From Synaphobranchus kaupii (taxonomy: Eukaryota > Chordata > Actinopteri > Anguilliformes > Synaphobranchidae): DNA of 64,000 nt. The stretch spans positions 66,650,849 through 66,714,848 of the forward strand of contig CM056383.1 of the NCBI GenBank assembly GCA_029718625.1. Direction: 5' to 3'. A model generated the notes under the pieces. It ran no database searches. It had not been told where the DNA came from and saw nothing but the letters and a program-made list of their open reading frames with translations. This document shows, one piece after another, positions 1 through 12,212 of this stretch; within the stretch, counting starts at the first letter, position 1; the number at the start of each line of letters is the position of its first letter. Position numbers and translations under genes: made by a program.

Positions 1-180
1 TGTGTCCTCCTCTCTCATACCCCTTTTCTGTCGGGGGCTTGTTTTACCCCACCGTCGAGCGGCGGCAGCGGTGCTGCCCCGTGACCGAGCCGAAAAGCCT
101 TTCCTCCTGCCGCGGGTCAAAAACGGCGACCCGAAAATCGCCGTCAGTCAGCCAATGATTAGGAATCCGTGAAATGGGGC
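1..180. other. CpG-rich patch at window edge
   Basis: The first ~150 bases are much richer in CG dinucleotides than the following kilobases. This could be the right edge of a CpG island or a 5' untranslated exon, perhaps of map2, whose coding part starts 15.8 kb downstream. No open reading frame of note crosses it. The assignment is inference only. Confidence 0.25.
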
Positions 181-449
181 ACCATGCCTTAGCTGGATGT
201 GCTTTTCACACTTAACAGGGACAGGATGTGCCCTGAACCCGCTAGCTCACAAATGCACGGCTACCCAGATCTCCCCGATGTTCAGGCAGCCAGCTGCGTA
301 GCAATGGGGCGCATACGAGTCAACACTTTCCGGTTAAATCTGGGTTTGCATGCACTCACAAGGATACAATCACACAGACATACAAACACATATGCAGGCT
401 TATATATACAGAAAAGCACACAGTCAAGTCAGAAAAGCATACAGAAAAG

Positions 450-450
450 T

Positions 451-497
<47 letters not shown>

Positions 498-512
498 AAC
501 GCACACACAGAG
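450..512. repeat. (CA)n microsatellite
   Basis: A run of CA dinucleotides, broken near its right end by CAAACACAAACG. Open frames through it encode only Thr-His repeats and are not genes. Confidence 0.9.
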
Positions 513-2071
513 GGTCTGCAAATTTGACAGCTGTTTGTGGCGTGCCAGTTCCTGATGCACTTTCATTTAAACCACCTGTTGTCTTGTCCTGCTACTTTTC
601 ATCAGTCCCCCTTATTACTGGTATTAAGGTAATTCAGGGTTATTAAGGTAATTCAGGGTTAGACTTCAGACTTCATTGAAGACCATAATTTTCTTTATAA
701 AATGTTTCATATTTCATCTATTTTTTCATATCCAGACACATTTGTACATGTAGTATATAGGATTAGTTCATCAGTAGAATCAGATTGTTGTAGTGCTGGG
801 CTACAACAAAAACCTGCACCAACACCAGCCCTTTTTTTGAATTTAGACACCCCCTGCTCTTGAGTTTTATCATTGGAGTAAATTTGGCCTATGATTTCTT
901 CAAATAAAGTCCAGTGACCGCAGGTCTAATAATTTCCATGACTTCTTTCCCCTCCAGATTGGATCTGATCAGCAGGGTACTCCCAAACTTCAGTCGTAAC
1001 CATAGTGCGGTCAGACAGCAAAACCAGGTCCCAGGTTTGTATACCCTACCCATGATGCCACCATGTCACAGCTCTGACACAGTGTTTACTGTGAGAAGTA
1101 TCTGATATCTGCATATATTTGCATACATCTGCATACATCTGCATAACAAATGTATTTATGCGTAATTGATTTGAAAAAAAAATTTTGATGAGAAAAACAG
1201 GTGGTGCGACATCGCTCTGCGTACTGCTTACTGCATACTGTTTAGTGACATGCAGTATGCAAAAAATATCCTCAAATACTATTATCAGGAAAAAACCCGG
1301 AAATAAGTGTGTCATCCGGGGATTTAAAGTACACTAGATTTAGAGAACATTTCACCTACTTTCTCATCCAGTGTACTCAACAAGCACACTCAATAGTATA
1401 GAAGGGCGTTGATTCAGACACAACCCCTGACTCACCTCACTAGACCTCATCGTAGACCTGCTCTCTCACTCTCCCATGCAGGTTTGAATCAGAAGGTTTC
1501 TGTGTCCACTGAGACCCTGAGGAGAAGAGGCCCCCACGCCCGCACTGACCACCACTCACCACTAGGGGATTCCCAGCCAACTTTGTAAGGTAACTCAGGC
1601 TAGATAGCGGCCCGCTTCACTCCAAATCTGATAGCACAGCCAACCCTAGGGTTTTGGTGGCCCTTAACAAGAATGTTGTTCTGACCCAAAAGTGCTCCAA
1701 AAAATAAACCTGTGTGTGGCCCTGGGAGGGTCGTGGCCCTAAACGTCTGCATTAATGATCATGCCAGCAGCTGGCTCTGCTGGTAGAAATGGGTGAAACA
1801 TCCTGCGGGTTTTCCATCTTTAGATCCACCCACAGTCACAGCGGCGCACAGCTACGTTAATTACACTGGTTTAATCAAAGCGATGAGCTGCGGAGTCACA
1901 TGGCTCGGGGGCTTATTAGGATAAGTTTCCCTACAGACCCGATGGCCTTACAGCGCGAGACACGAGCAGCCCTAGCAGACGCTATAGTCCTACAGGATCA
2001 GGATTGAGTTACGCTGGGCATTTTGTGGCCATGGGGGATTAGAAGTAATCGAGGAGTCATTGAGCAGACAT

Positions 2072-2190
2072 TGTACATTACATTACATTACATTACAGTC
2101 ACTTTGCTGATGCTCATATCCAAAGTGATTTATGAAAGTGGAGAACACCAGTGTTATCAGTTTATACGGTTATACAGAAATGCAGTAACG
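2072..2190 (-). repeat. SINE 3'-tail fragment with (TTACA)n end
   Basis: A (TTACA)n run is followed by a segment resembling the reverse complement of the tail seen in the fuller SINE at 11991-12212 (a 'GCTGATGCTCATATCCAAAG'-like core). The tRNA-like head is missing. The fragment is diverged and its boundaries are approximate. Confidence 0.5.
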
Positions 2191-5100
2191 CCAATAAGGC
2201 ACAGAAGGCCCGTATATAAGCAATGAGTGCAGAGTTAACCAAACAAACCAACAATTTGTGCGGCAAACAAAGGAAAATGCCGCTAGCTGACCTATATTTA
2301 CAGAGCTAACATTATTGTCCCAAATAGAAATCAAAAAAGAAAGAGAATAGCTAAAGCATTGTAGCTCTCTAGTGCCAAATAGCCCAGCTCTAGCCAGTAG
2401 CAAATGCTGATCTTGTGGACTACAGTCCAGTAGGTGCTTGTCTGCATACTGTATCTATAGAGTATATATCATCATGGTAAATCATGATTTAATTGTAACC
2501 ATTACTCATAATAATGTAAGCCTGGATTTTGAAATGAAAAGAATGAGACAGGTCTGTGGTAGTGTTGTAATTAACTGCGTAAAAAAAACATTATTAATTA
2601 ATTATATGGCATATTGAATAGAGACACATTAAAAAGCTCAATTCTCCATAGTTCGGCCTTAGGGTTACTGTATCTGTGATGCGGACTCAAACCTCCCGGC
2701 TTGCAATTCACCACAGTTCACCTCACTGACTTATCAGACCTGCGGAAATGGGTTAAGTGGCTCGATCCAGTCAAGCAGATGAATGGTTGACAGTTGAGTA
2801 TTCAGTAGGATGAAGGGGAATTGTGGGTAATTGAATCCACCGGAACGTCGAGCCTCGCTGATGTGTTGCCTCGGTTATAGGGGCCTGAATGCCAGTCAGG
2901 ACGGCCATGGGTGGATGGTGGCGGCGATCTGTCCCTCCAACAACCCCCTCTGCAGGATATCCTGTGACCTTTGTATGACCCCTGAGCGTAACATCCCGTT
3001 GGCCACAAAACCAACGTAAAATGATACCAAATTCCCACACTGCATTCCTTCCTGGCATGTAAATTATCTAATGATGGAACATACTGAACTGACAATCCAT
3101 CCTGTTGGGCTTTGTTGGGTTTAAGGCTCCATGGGGCAGTCGCAATAGCAGGGAATTCACATTAACCATAATCCAGGGGTAGGCTATGTCAATGAAACAA
3201 ATCTAATTAGATGACATGGGTCGTTTCGTAATTTTAAGTTCATAATCTACAGAACAGTAACTGAGCGTAGCTTTTATAACACATGAGGATGAGTGTTTTA
3301 ATTAGCAAGTTCAATAGGAACCGTAAACACATGACATTCGTACAGATGTAAACCAAAAAAAGATAATACTCCTGCAACTGGTGTAGTACTGGCTCTTGGC
3401 CTAAGGGTACCTGTGAATAAAGAGATATTTATTCTCAACGGGTTTCACCTGGTGAAGTAAAGGATAAATAAACACTGAACACATATATAATGAAGATGGC
3501 ATTTTTATCTGACAAGTCCCCATGCTATAAAATCAGAAGTTACACAAACAGAGCAAGCCAGCTCTGTTCCTGGAAGATTTCTGTCTGATACTGCTAACAC
3601 TGTAAAGAGGAGAAGGAAGTTAAATGACCTCCAGCCGGTTTAGCTCTGATGGGTATCCAGACCATATTGAGGTACAGAGACCCTCTACCAGTGCAGAAGA
3701 TATACTTTACGTGGGAAGTAATGTAAACACTACAGAAACCATGGAAACGCGAGGTGTAGCTGAAGCCAGGCTAGTGTAAACATTCTGTAAAACCTTTCAC
3801 ACTGTTCTGTGGCTGATTATATCACATTTCTACTTTTGTACAGACACCAGGAGGACCCAAACTGAAAAATTAACCACCACGCAAGTAAAAATAAAATGCA
3901 CATATATCTTCCCTACATATACCATGGGATTATTACAAATCACAAATGTGTTCATGCTTGATGCCCGACCTTTCTGTAAGTGGTAGACAGATCTATTTGA
4001 ACTTGTCATGTTTTTATTCCAGGCAGTTGCTTGCTGTCTCTTAATTTATATTCGTAGGCCATACATATTTAATCAGTAAGAACAGTGCTGACTGCTTAAG
4101 CATTAAAAGTTCCACACTCTCAACGCACAGAGCTAATAGGATCTGAGAGATGAAGGATGATAAAGGATAAAGGTTTACACAATTATGAAGACCTTCCTGG
4201 CATGTCTTATACCTGTCTCTGGGTCGTCATGTGAGATCACTGCTTAGCTGTTGTTGTCACTGTGTTACACCAACACTCATTTAGCCTCAGCTGTGCATGT
4301 GGAGTCAACAAATTAAACCAGACCGCTATTGATTCCATGCCTGTAGGCAGTACATATGTTATGACAGTTACTTGACTCCACTGTGTAAGCACTCTGTGAT
4401 TCTCATATGTTATTTCCCTACTGGAATCCCATTTGATGGATTATCTATAGGATATTGGGATGGCAGGGTTGGGCTTTGCAACCTTGTTCCCCAGCAACAA
4501 TGTCAAAAGTACAAAATAATTTTGCAGACAGTGTTGTTGATACAGTGTAGGGTAAATGGCTATTCGTGATAGCCAGAAAGGGTTTTGTTTTTACATTATA
4601 GTAATCAAACTTTAGTCTGACCTTGCCTTGATTGACGTTCATGTATGACTGTAGGGCTAGTTGGGTCACTTAATAAGAGATGGCTCTATGATCAGAACCA
4701 GGCAACTCCAGAATCCATCACTGCCAGTTCTGTAACTATGGGAACCACCGCTGCTTTTAGGGAAATAGTTGGCCTCACCCATTAGTTCATCAGTGTGTAT
4801 GTTGAATAAGAGGGGAAGCCTCCCCGTTATTGTTTATCTGCTTACAAAGGGCCCATACAAAGCCTAAACTAATGGCCTTACAGAAAGGCCGTACTTTTTA
4901 CACAGCTTGTCCATCTTTACAAGTAAAATGGGTAACTTAAACGTGTGACAGTAGGGTTGTGACTGTGCATTCGGTATAAAATCTCTCATTGTGTTTGAGA
5001 ATCAAGATGAGGATGCTACACCAGTCAGCATCGACAAGAAATTTGCCAGCAAAGGCTCATGAGTCAGCCATTTCATGTGAAATTATCCAAAGGGCACTGC

Positions 5101-5394
5101 GACCCTTTGATATTTTGGTGGTACATCTTTCCTTTGCGACAGAAATCACCCCGAAGCCAAGCCATTTTACCGTACTGGCAGTCTGGGCAGTTTTTTGTGT
5201 GTGTGTCAAACTCACATTTGTATTCCATCAGAGAGACATGTTTAATTGGAGTATCGTCTCAAGAGGTATTTAATTAACCCTTGTCAGTTAATGGTACCTG
5301 TACACATTTTATATGCAGATGGTATTTGCTTGTGAGGTTAGAGAGCACGGTGTTCAGTCGCTCTTGCTTCCCAGAGGGATAGTTTCTTGTCTCG

Positions 5395-5765
5395 TTTTGG
5401 ATTTAGCGGCATTTGCTGACGCCGTCGTTTGTTAGCAATTCGTTTACATCTCGTGTCTGGTTTTTGAGGTGGCAGGTTAATGAAAAGACGTGCCCTGGAC
5501 ACTGTGTTAATCCCTCTAGGGCGGTGGGCGTGACGGGTGAGTGTCGCTGGGGCCGCCAAACTGAGCGCGCGCGGGGTCCGGCTCCGTTTGAGGCGGGGAG
5601 GGGCTGGTGGCGGCTCTGTTTTAGGGATGCGCTAGCCACTGCTGCTGCTGCTGTTGGCAGGGCTCTGCAATGCAGCAGAGCTGCGATTGAGGCAGCCACC
5701 GGAGTGGAACTCTATGGTGTGGGAGGGAGAGAGTGGGGGAGGAGGGGGAGGAGTAGGCTACAGTA
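5395..5765. promoter_or_regulatory. Possible GC-rich promoter or untranslated exon
   Basis: GC content rises clearly, with CG dinucleotides, a (GCT)n stretch near 5638-5656 and a donor-like GGGTGAGTG near 5535. No TATA box or protein homology is visible. An alternative or untranslated first exon of map2 is one reading; a chance GC-rich patch is another. Confidence 0.2.
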
Positions 5766-6147
5766 GCACTATATTCATCTTCATTTTTATCGCGTAAGGG
5801 ATGTACTGTACCTTAGGCAACCCTCAAAACAGGCAAGACCTTCTGAGACAATCCATAATTCAGTGTGTTATGAAACATGACTGCCGACTGGGATCAAGGC
5901 TTTCAAAGCACAGTTAGCCCACAGAAACGTAGCCATTGTGCAGCATTGCAGATTTTGATGCTCGTTGCACGTCATTTCTGCTTTTGTTATTTGTTTATTA
6001 ATGTTTATGTATTAAATAATTGATAATTTTGGAGCTTTGTTATTGAGGTGTTATTAAGGCATCACAGATGACTAGCCTGTAGGGAGCTTCATGCTATTAC
6101 TGTTCATTGGGTGTATGCTGCATGTCTTTGAACTGATACATCCCTGC

Positions 6148-6322
6148 TACTCGAATCACGGTCCTCGAGGCCCGAGAACTGCTGGTATTGTACACCCTTT
6201 ACCTGGGGAGTCAGGTGTGAAGACAGTCTGGCCAATCAGTAGCATTAATTGTTCAGTTTATTACCTGGGAGTAAAGAAAACCATGCAAGGCCGGATTTGT
6301 ATTCGAGGGCCAGATTTGAGTA
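6148..6322. mobile_element. Short inverted-repeat DNA element (hAT-like MITE)
   Basis: The left end CTACTCGAATCACGGTCCTC and the reverse complement of the right end (ATACTCAAATCTGGCCCTCG) match imperfectly, giving terminal inverted repeats around ~130 bp without coding capacity. This resembles the abundant fish MITEs whose ends read 'gccctcgaggaccggattt'. Superfamily assignment is by memory and tentative. It directly abuts the Tc1 relic at 6329. Confidence 0.55.
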
Positions 6323-6328
6323 TCCATG

Positions 6329-6848
6329 TAGTGCACTGCCTGGCCAAAAAAAAAAGTCGCCGTTGCACCCGTCATGCATAGTGCCCACTGTACAAGCCTC
6401 TGGAGGCAGTGTTATAATCTGGGGTTGCTACAATACGTCAGGTCTAGGCTCACAATGTTATACAGCAATAAAATGAAGTCAGCTGAGTACCTGAATGTGC
6501 TGAATGACCAGGTTATCCCATCAATGGGCATATTCCAGGACGACAATGCCAAGATTCATCGGGCTCAAATTGTGAAAGAGTGGTTCAGCGAGCATGAGGA
6601 ATCATTTGCACACGAGAATTTACCAGAGTTCTGACCTTAACCCCATTGAAAGTCTTTGGGATGTGCTGGAGAAGACTTTACGTCAATACAAGATCTCGGC
6701 CAAAAATGAATGCAACTCTGGACGGAAATAAATGTTGTGACGTTGCATAAGGTTGTCGAAACCACAACGAATGCGCGCCATAATCAAAACTAAAGGCCAG
6801 TCCAACGAAATATTAGAGTGTGTGACTTTTTTTTGGCCGGGCAGTGTA
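6329..6848 (+). mobile_element. Deleted Tc1/mariner element with transposase remnant
   Basis: The ends are inverted repeats: CACTGCCTGGCCAAAAAAAA at 6334 and TTTTTTTTGGCCGGGCAGTG at 6827-6846, each beside TA, the Tc1/mariner target. Between them an 86-codon frame (6374-6634) encodes the C-terminal half of a Tc1 transposase. It has a glycine- and serine-rich start ('[10 protein letters not shown]' in the neighbouring frame), then 'FQDDNAKIH' matching the second catalytic Asp region. After a stop at 6632-6634 comes 'DLNPIESLWDVLE', the third acidic region. Frameshifts, stops and loss of the N-terminal DNA-binding half make it inactive. Confidence 0.85.
6374..6720 (+). pseudogene. Tc1-like transposase fragment
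   Basis: This is the coding remnant inside the Tc1 relic. The reading frame shifts near the start, from the frame carrying 'GGSVIIWGC' to that carrying '[11 protein letters not shown]', and is interrupted by TGA at 6632. It then continues as 'DLNPIESLW'. Only the C-terminal catalytic part is left. It is non-functional by sequence. Confidence 0.8.
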
Positions 6849-7293
6849 CATGCATAGCATACAGGCTTATGCACACAAAGCATAACAGCAGCTGCAGAGC
6901 AGGTGAAGCCCAAGGTGCTGGTTGCAAGGTGCGTGTTGCAGCGGCCTGAATCGACAGACTACAGAGGAAGCCCAGTTAGACAAACAACCCCAAATCTGTG
7001 GCAGCAGATAGGTCACATGACCAACTGTCTGCCCAGCAGAGCTGGAAGAGGAGGGAGAGCTGGAGGAGGAGGGAGACTGTGTGGTCATGTAAGCCCCCTT
7101 AATTTTCCCCTTAAGGGACGAGTTTGGAGCGATTGGACTGACAAGCTTCAATTTTATACAGAAACAAGACTCCTTTTTTTCTCCTCTGCAATCTCTGGAA
7201 AAAGGGCAAGAGCTGTCACTCCCATCCGCACAGCGAGCAGGTCAGCCAATCACAGACAGGCAGCGGCAACAGCCACCACCATCTTTCGACCAA

Positions 7294-7414
7294 CACGGTA
7301 AAATGTTCAGTGTTAAATCAACTCTCACGGAGTTCATACGAGTCCACTATGGCCAGAGCAGACTCAGATAAACTCTGTAAGAGTTGAATTAACACCGCTG
7401 GACATTTTACTGTG
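7294..7414. mobile_element. 121-bp MITE with ~30-bp inverted ends
   Basis: The left end CACGGTAAAATGTTCAGTGT and the reverse complement of the right end (CACAGTAAAATGTCCAGCGG) form near-matching inverted repeats running to 'CAACTCT', with a short unique centre. There is no coding capacity. The superfamily is not assigned. Confidence 0.7.
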
Positions 7415-9289
7415 AATGGCGTGCTGTTCTGTAGCGACTGTAACTACAGATTCATAGCTGTACTGCATTAGTTAATAGCGTCTTGCTTGTACGTTATAGC
7501 AAAGTCATGATTTTAAGTAATTTAGATTTTGAGTTTGTATGAAATGGACCCGGTTGAATCTGAATGCGTATTTCTGTATATAACATTCCTTTAATATAAA
7601 CACCCTAAGGTGTTAAATATACACCAGCAGTTAAATTTGCACCAGCATTTTTGCTGAGTGTGATCCCAGTTTTACAGTAAGCCATACAGTAGTGACCCCA
7701 TCCAAGCCATGAAAAAGCTCCCACACCCAACGTGCTCCTGTGAAACCCCAGTTGAATGAAGTTATGAATCCTGTGCAGTGTAAGCAATGGACAATACCCT
7801 GTCCTGGGTAGGAGGTTGAGCTGAGTGTGTATAATAGCAGGGGTTATTTGAGGAATTTATGTCCTTGGTCACCCTTATACAGTTCCTCTGTTCTGTCTGA
7901 TAATAATAATTCTCTCCCCTCTCCCATTGTCAGGATCATGGGGCTGGACTGTCCTCCTGGGTGGGCTGTCTTGCGCCTTTCCCCTCTCCCAGAGTCTGTG
8001 GGTGACATTCTAGCACAGTAGAGCTCAGGGAAGCATAATGATTGACCCAATTATGGAGGAGCCAAAATGGAGGGCGGTGTGGTGGTGGGGGGGGGCGGGG
8101 GGTGGTGCTCAGCTGGCTGGAATTCGCTGGAGCCCTACAGCCACACTGCCACGCCTAATGAAAATGATAACTTCATAATAATTTAATTTAAAGAGTACAT
8201 ATTACACCTTGGGCTCCCGGTTGCCATGCCAACCCCCCCCCCCCCCCCCCCAAAGACGGGCACGTAGCTGAGCCCCGGTGCCATTTGGTTTGTGTTTAGA
8301 CTGGCACCCCACAGGTCGCCCTATGGTGTCGGTGGCTTCAGAGTGATGCGAGGAGACAGCCAGTCAGAGTCATTAGCTCACATTCACAGTCCTGTTCCCA
8401 GGCTGCATCTGGGCAGCTCATGCAAGTCATGGAACCTCAAGGAATTGCTATTTAGATCAAGCGGGGTAAGCCTATATTAAGTAGGAATTTTATGTTGTGT
8501 TTAATTTATCATTCGCTTATTATGTCGTTCCCTGTTGGGAGGGAGCAATCGCTGGGCTGGCGTGACTTCCGAGGGTTCTCAGCTGGTTTACCATAGAAAT
8601 TAAAAGATTAACATTGGCCCCATTTAAAAAAAATCACGTTTTAATCCTCAGAAAATATACGTGGATGGTGATTGGTGTTTCTTTGAATCTGATGAGTTGT
8701 GGCATGCTTCGAATGCCTTATGGAGAAGATGGAGAAAGAGGCTTGTGGGAAAGAAGGTTGTTTTAATTATTATTATTATTATTTTATTTTATTGTATTTT
8801 TTGGGGGGGGGCAGAAGAAAGAAAATTCCTTCAGTAGAAAATTCCAGTCTCCTTAAAACTCTACTTAGTTTGGGTGTAGATATCTATCACAGCAGGAACA
8901 TCAAAGTTTGAGGTTGTGCCCAGATCATACAGCAGCTGTCCCCTTAGATCTCCCAGCCCTGATTCTTTTCACAAACCTGGGGACCTTTCTCGTTCCGCCA
9001 GCCAAAGAAATGTCAAAATGTCAGCCAGGTGGAATGATTGGTTTTTTTGCACTGGGCCTTGGGATTGGCTAAATGAAATGCGATTAGCAGCACCTCCCCT
9101 TGACAGCTATGTGTGGTGTGTTGCAGTAACTGCGAAAGCAGGTTTTTTTTTCAAATGAGGCGTTTCTATACATCAAGCTCGCCACACTGTTTTATAACCC
9201 TGTCCCGGCACGATTCTGTCTAAACGGTCCTTATTCCCCCATTCTGCCTGTGTACTGTTAAAATGGATCACACAGCTTTGCTGCTATAA

Positions 9290-9475
9290 ATTAAACTAAC
9301 ACTTTACAATAAGGGCACACTAATTAACATTAATGAATGCAGCGGTAAAATTAATTAACAGTTAGTTAACATGTTTATTAAGGTTTCTGAATGTTAACTA
9401 AGTTCAGCAAATACATTAATTATATAATATATGTATTAATGTAATGCAAATTAATTATATATAACAAGCATTCAT

Positions 9476-9480
<5 letters not shown>
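9290..9480. repeat. Teleost dispersed repeat fragment rich in GTTAAC/ATTAAT
   Basis: The opening 'ACTTTACAATAAGGGCAC' and the following TTAACAT-rich text resemble a very common fish interspersed DNA repeat ('acactttacaataaggt...gttaacatt'). Boundaries and family are recalled, not computed. An (AAT)n microsatellite follows at about 9478-9516. Confidence 0.45.
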
Positions 9481-9516
<36 letters not shown>

Positions 9517-9782
9517 GATAAATTTTACAACAGTGAAGTCAAAACTCATAAACAATAGAGGCAACTAAATGAATGATTGTCAAATACAAATAGAGAAACT
9601 AATCCAAGTAAGGGGAACTAAATGAGATTCAGAAGAAGAAAGGGGTTAAATCACTTTTTAAATGTTTTAAAAACATGGTTGTTTAAAAGGAACTGAAGAA
9701 TAGATAATGTCCGTGCAGCTCTACTGTCCTATTGCAATTCATTCTTGAAGTGCAGGGCCCTGCACATAAAAGACACAAGTAT

Positions 9783-9878
9783 CTTTGATTGTGCTTAGGT
9801 CATGTGACACAGGCCTTTGATTGTGCTTAGGTCATGTGACACAGGCCTTTGATTGTGCTTAGGTCATGTGACACAGGC
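9783..9878. repeat. 32-bp tandem repeat, three copies
   Basis: The unit CTTTGATTGTGCTTAGGTCA plus 12 more bases begins at 9783, 9815 and 9847. The three copies look identical, so the triplication is recent. Each unit contains GGTCATGTGACAC, which includes an E-box-like CATGTG core. Confidence 0.9.
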
Positions 9879-11582
9879 CTTCTGGTGTTCTGAGGGCCAA
9901 GGTTCCACAGCGTCAGACATAATATATTACAATTTAGCTGGAGGGAATTGTGCTTTCACCATCGACAAAGAGCACATAATTGTCTCGGCTGTCAAATACT
10001 GTTTATCGTATCATCTTAATGCATTATGCTTCTGAATAATGATATGGCTGAGCACATCAAGCATGGAAATTTATAACACGTTTGGTACTATGATAAATAA
10101 CCTGGGTCTCCAGAGGGAATAGAAGCAGAAATGGAATTTCTGCTATTTTTATCAGAAAGGTATCATCATAAGATAAACTTTCTCTAAAGCTTAAGTAAGA
10201 GAAAGATTGTTTATAAATGGGCCAGCAATGGCTAATAACATTGGCAAAGATTCTTGAGTAGGGATTGACGCAAATCGGAAATTATGGGAAATAACGAGAA
10301 GTCAAACTGACAGGATTAAGATAAAAAAAAAAATATATATTCTAAAATATTACAGCTTGCTTATTTAGCCCTTATGTGACTTCATCTAAACATAGTTATT
10401 GTATATTGGCTTTGATTGGTACATCCAGCCGACAGATCAGCCTTATAGACTCGACTGGTTAGCAATAGCACTGCCCTATGCTTCCTGCAGACCATAAGTG
10501 TATAATGGTTCCATGATCACCATACAGCTTCCTGTTGTCTTTCGACATACAAAAGCCTCATTCTTCAGAGCTCCAGGGACTGCTGTGCCATTGATATCAC
10601 CACTGAATGAGGCTGCCGGTAGTTGCGCTGCGAAGCTCTGTGTGGTATCCAGGCCTTGATCAAGAAGCAGCTTTCATACATGCCCATTCCTCACAGTGAG
10701 GCTGTGTTGTGTCCTGAATGGAGATGCTGGATGGAGTATACGATGATAGGATGGTAGATATGACCCAGGGGTAAACACATGGCGGAGGCGGTCACTTTTT
10801 AAGGGGATTTGACAGGGTGGGCAGGGGTATGTGGGTGTGGCCAAACTGTGGGGGCACCATGACAATGAGCATGTTTGCTGTTGGAGGGAGGGGCAGGGGC
10901 GTGGTCAACTTGAGAGCAGATTTACAGAAAGAAAGATAGAAAGAAAGAATGGGTCATAAAGCGCGTTTTAAAACAGCTGTTTGATTATTTTCTTGATTAA
11001 ACCATGACTTCAGATGTAATAATAATAATCAATGAGATTAGGCTTTATATTTATTTATATAATAAAGTGATGGGAACAGGTGCATGGGATCAAGCCATTG
11101 GTTAGACCCTGATGATGTCATTATCGCTTACTTTGGTGGGCTTTAGTGGCTTAGCTAAGCAACAGCGCTAAGCTACTGTCCAGCAGAGCTGCTTGGTTCC
11201 AATTCTTTTTGTTGTTTGTCTCTGGGCTAAAATCTATTCCTAAAAGAAAGTAAAAGATTACGCATTGCAGTAGCAGCTGTGTACTGCGAAAAGCACGAAA
11301 CCCAGAAATCAACATCGGGGGCCCGTCTCTGGCCTGTGCTACCTTGACCGTATGTTTGCTTGCGAATGTAAATCACTCCGCCCTCAGGCGGCGTAAATGC
11401 ACCTCTGCACAATACTCTGTGGATTTCGCTTTGATTATTACTGTGTGAACTTTTAGATGGTTTGCTTTTTCTCCACTGGGTTTTTATTTTTCTCCCAGTG
11501 ATGCTTTCCATCTCTGAGTGCTGTGGTCATAAGCTCAGGGTGGCCCATGAAATATTCATATGGTGGTGTATGGCCTACATTC

Positions 11583-11597
11583 CCACACACGCACGCA

Positions 11598-11629
<32 letters not shown>

Positions 11630-11638
11630 CACACACGC
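11583..11638. repeat. Compound (ACGC)n(CA)n microsatellite
   Basis: ACGC tetranucleotides grade into CA dinucleotides. Open frames across it encode Arg-Thr-His repeats and are not genes. Confidence 0.9.
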
Positions 11639-11990
11639 TGCGGTCGGCTGAACACTGGCCAGGAACACTTCTGCACCCCTGCCAAAATATCACCTGCCCA
11701 AAATCTGGGCACATTTCTTCAGATCCGTCACACGGCCATTTGCCAGTCAGCTGCCTAAGAAAAAGGCTCCAGAATCAATAATGACACATTATTATTAATA
11801 ATTATAATTAAGCTGCTCATGATGGAGCAAGAAGGGAACGATAAAGAAAGGTTATAGAGCAAATGTGACATAATTAGATTTATGAATTAGTTCATTTATA
11901 TATTTTTTCTTGAAAATCCCTGTTTAAGTGAAACATTGTCTAGTACTCCAGCATTGTGGCCTGTGTAGTCACCTGCATGTCATTTATTTA

Positions 11991-12212
11991 TATTACATTT
12001 TGGCATTTAGCAGCTGCTTTTATCCAGTGTGACGTACACAGAAAACATTTTTTTACATAGTATCAATTTATATAGCTGGATATTTATACTGAATTAAAAT
12101 CAGGTTAAGTACCTTGCTCAAGTGTGTAATAGCAATATCCCAGCTGTGAACTGAATCAATAACCTTTCAGTTACAAGCCCAGTTCACCAACCATAATACT
12201 ACACTGCTGCCA
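11991..12212 (-). mobile_element. tRNA-derived SINE, nearly full length
   Basis: Read on the minus strand it starts GGCAGCAGTGTAGTATTATG. It then has a B-box-like tract (GGTTATTGATTCAGTTC, degraded), 'TTGAGCAAGGTACTTAACCT', and a tail ending 'AAAAGCAGCTGCTAAATG'. The same head and body occur in the + copy at 56061. This layout (tRNA-like head, conserved body, LINE-like tail) is that of widespread teleost SINEs. Confidence 0.75.
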
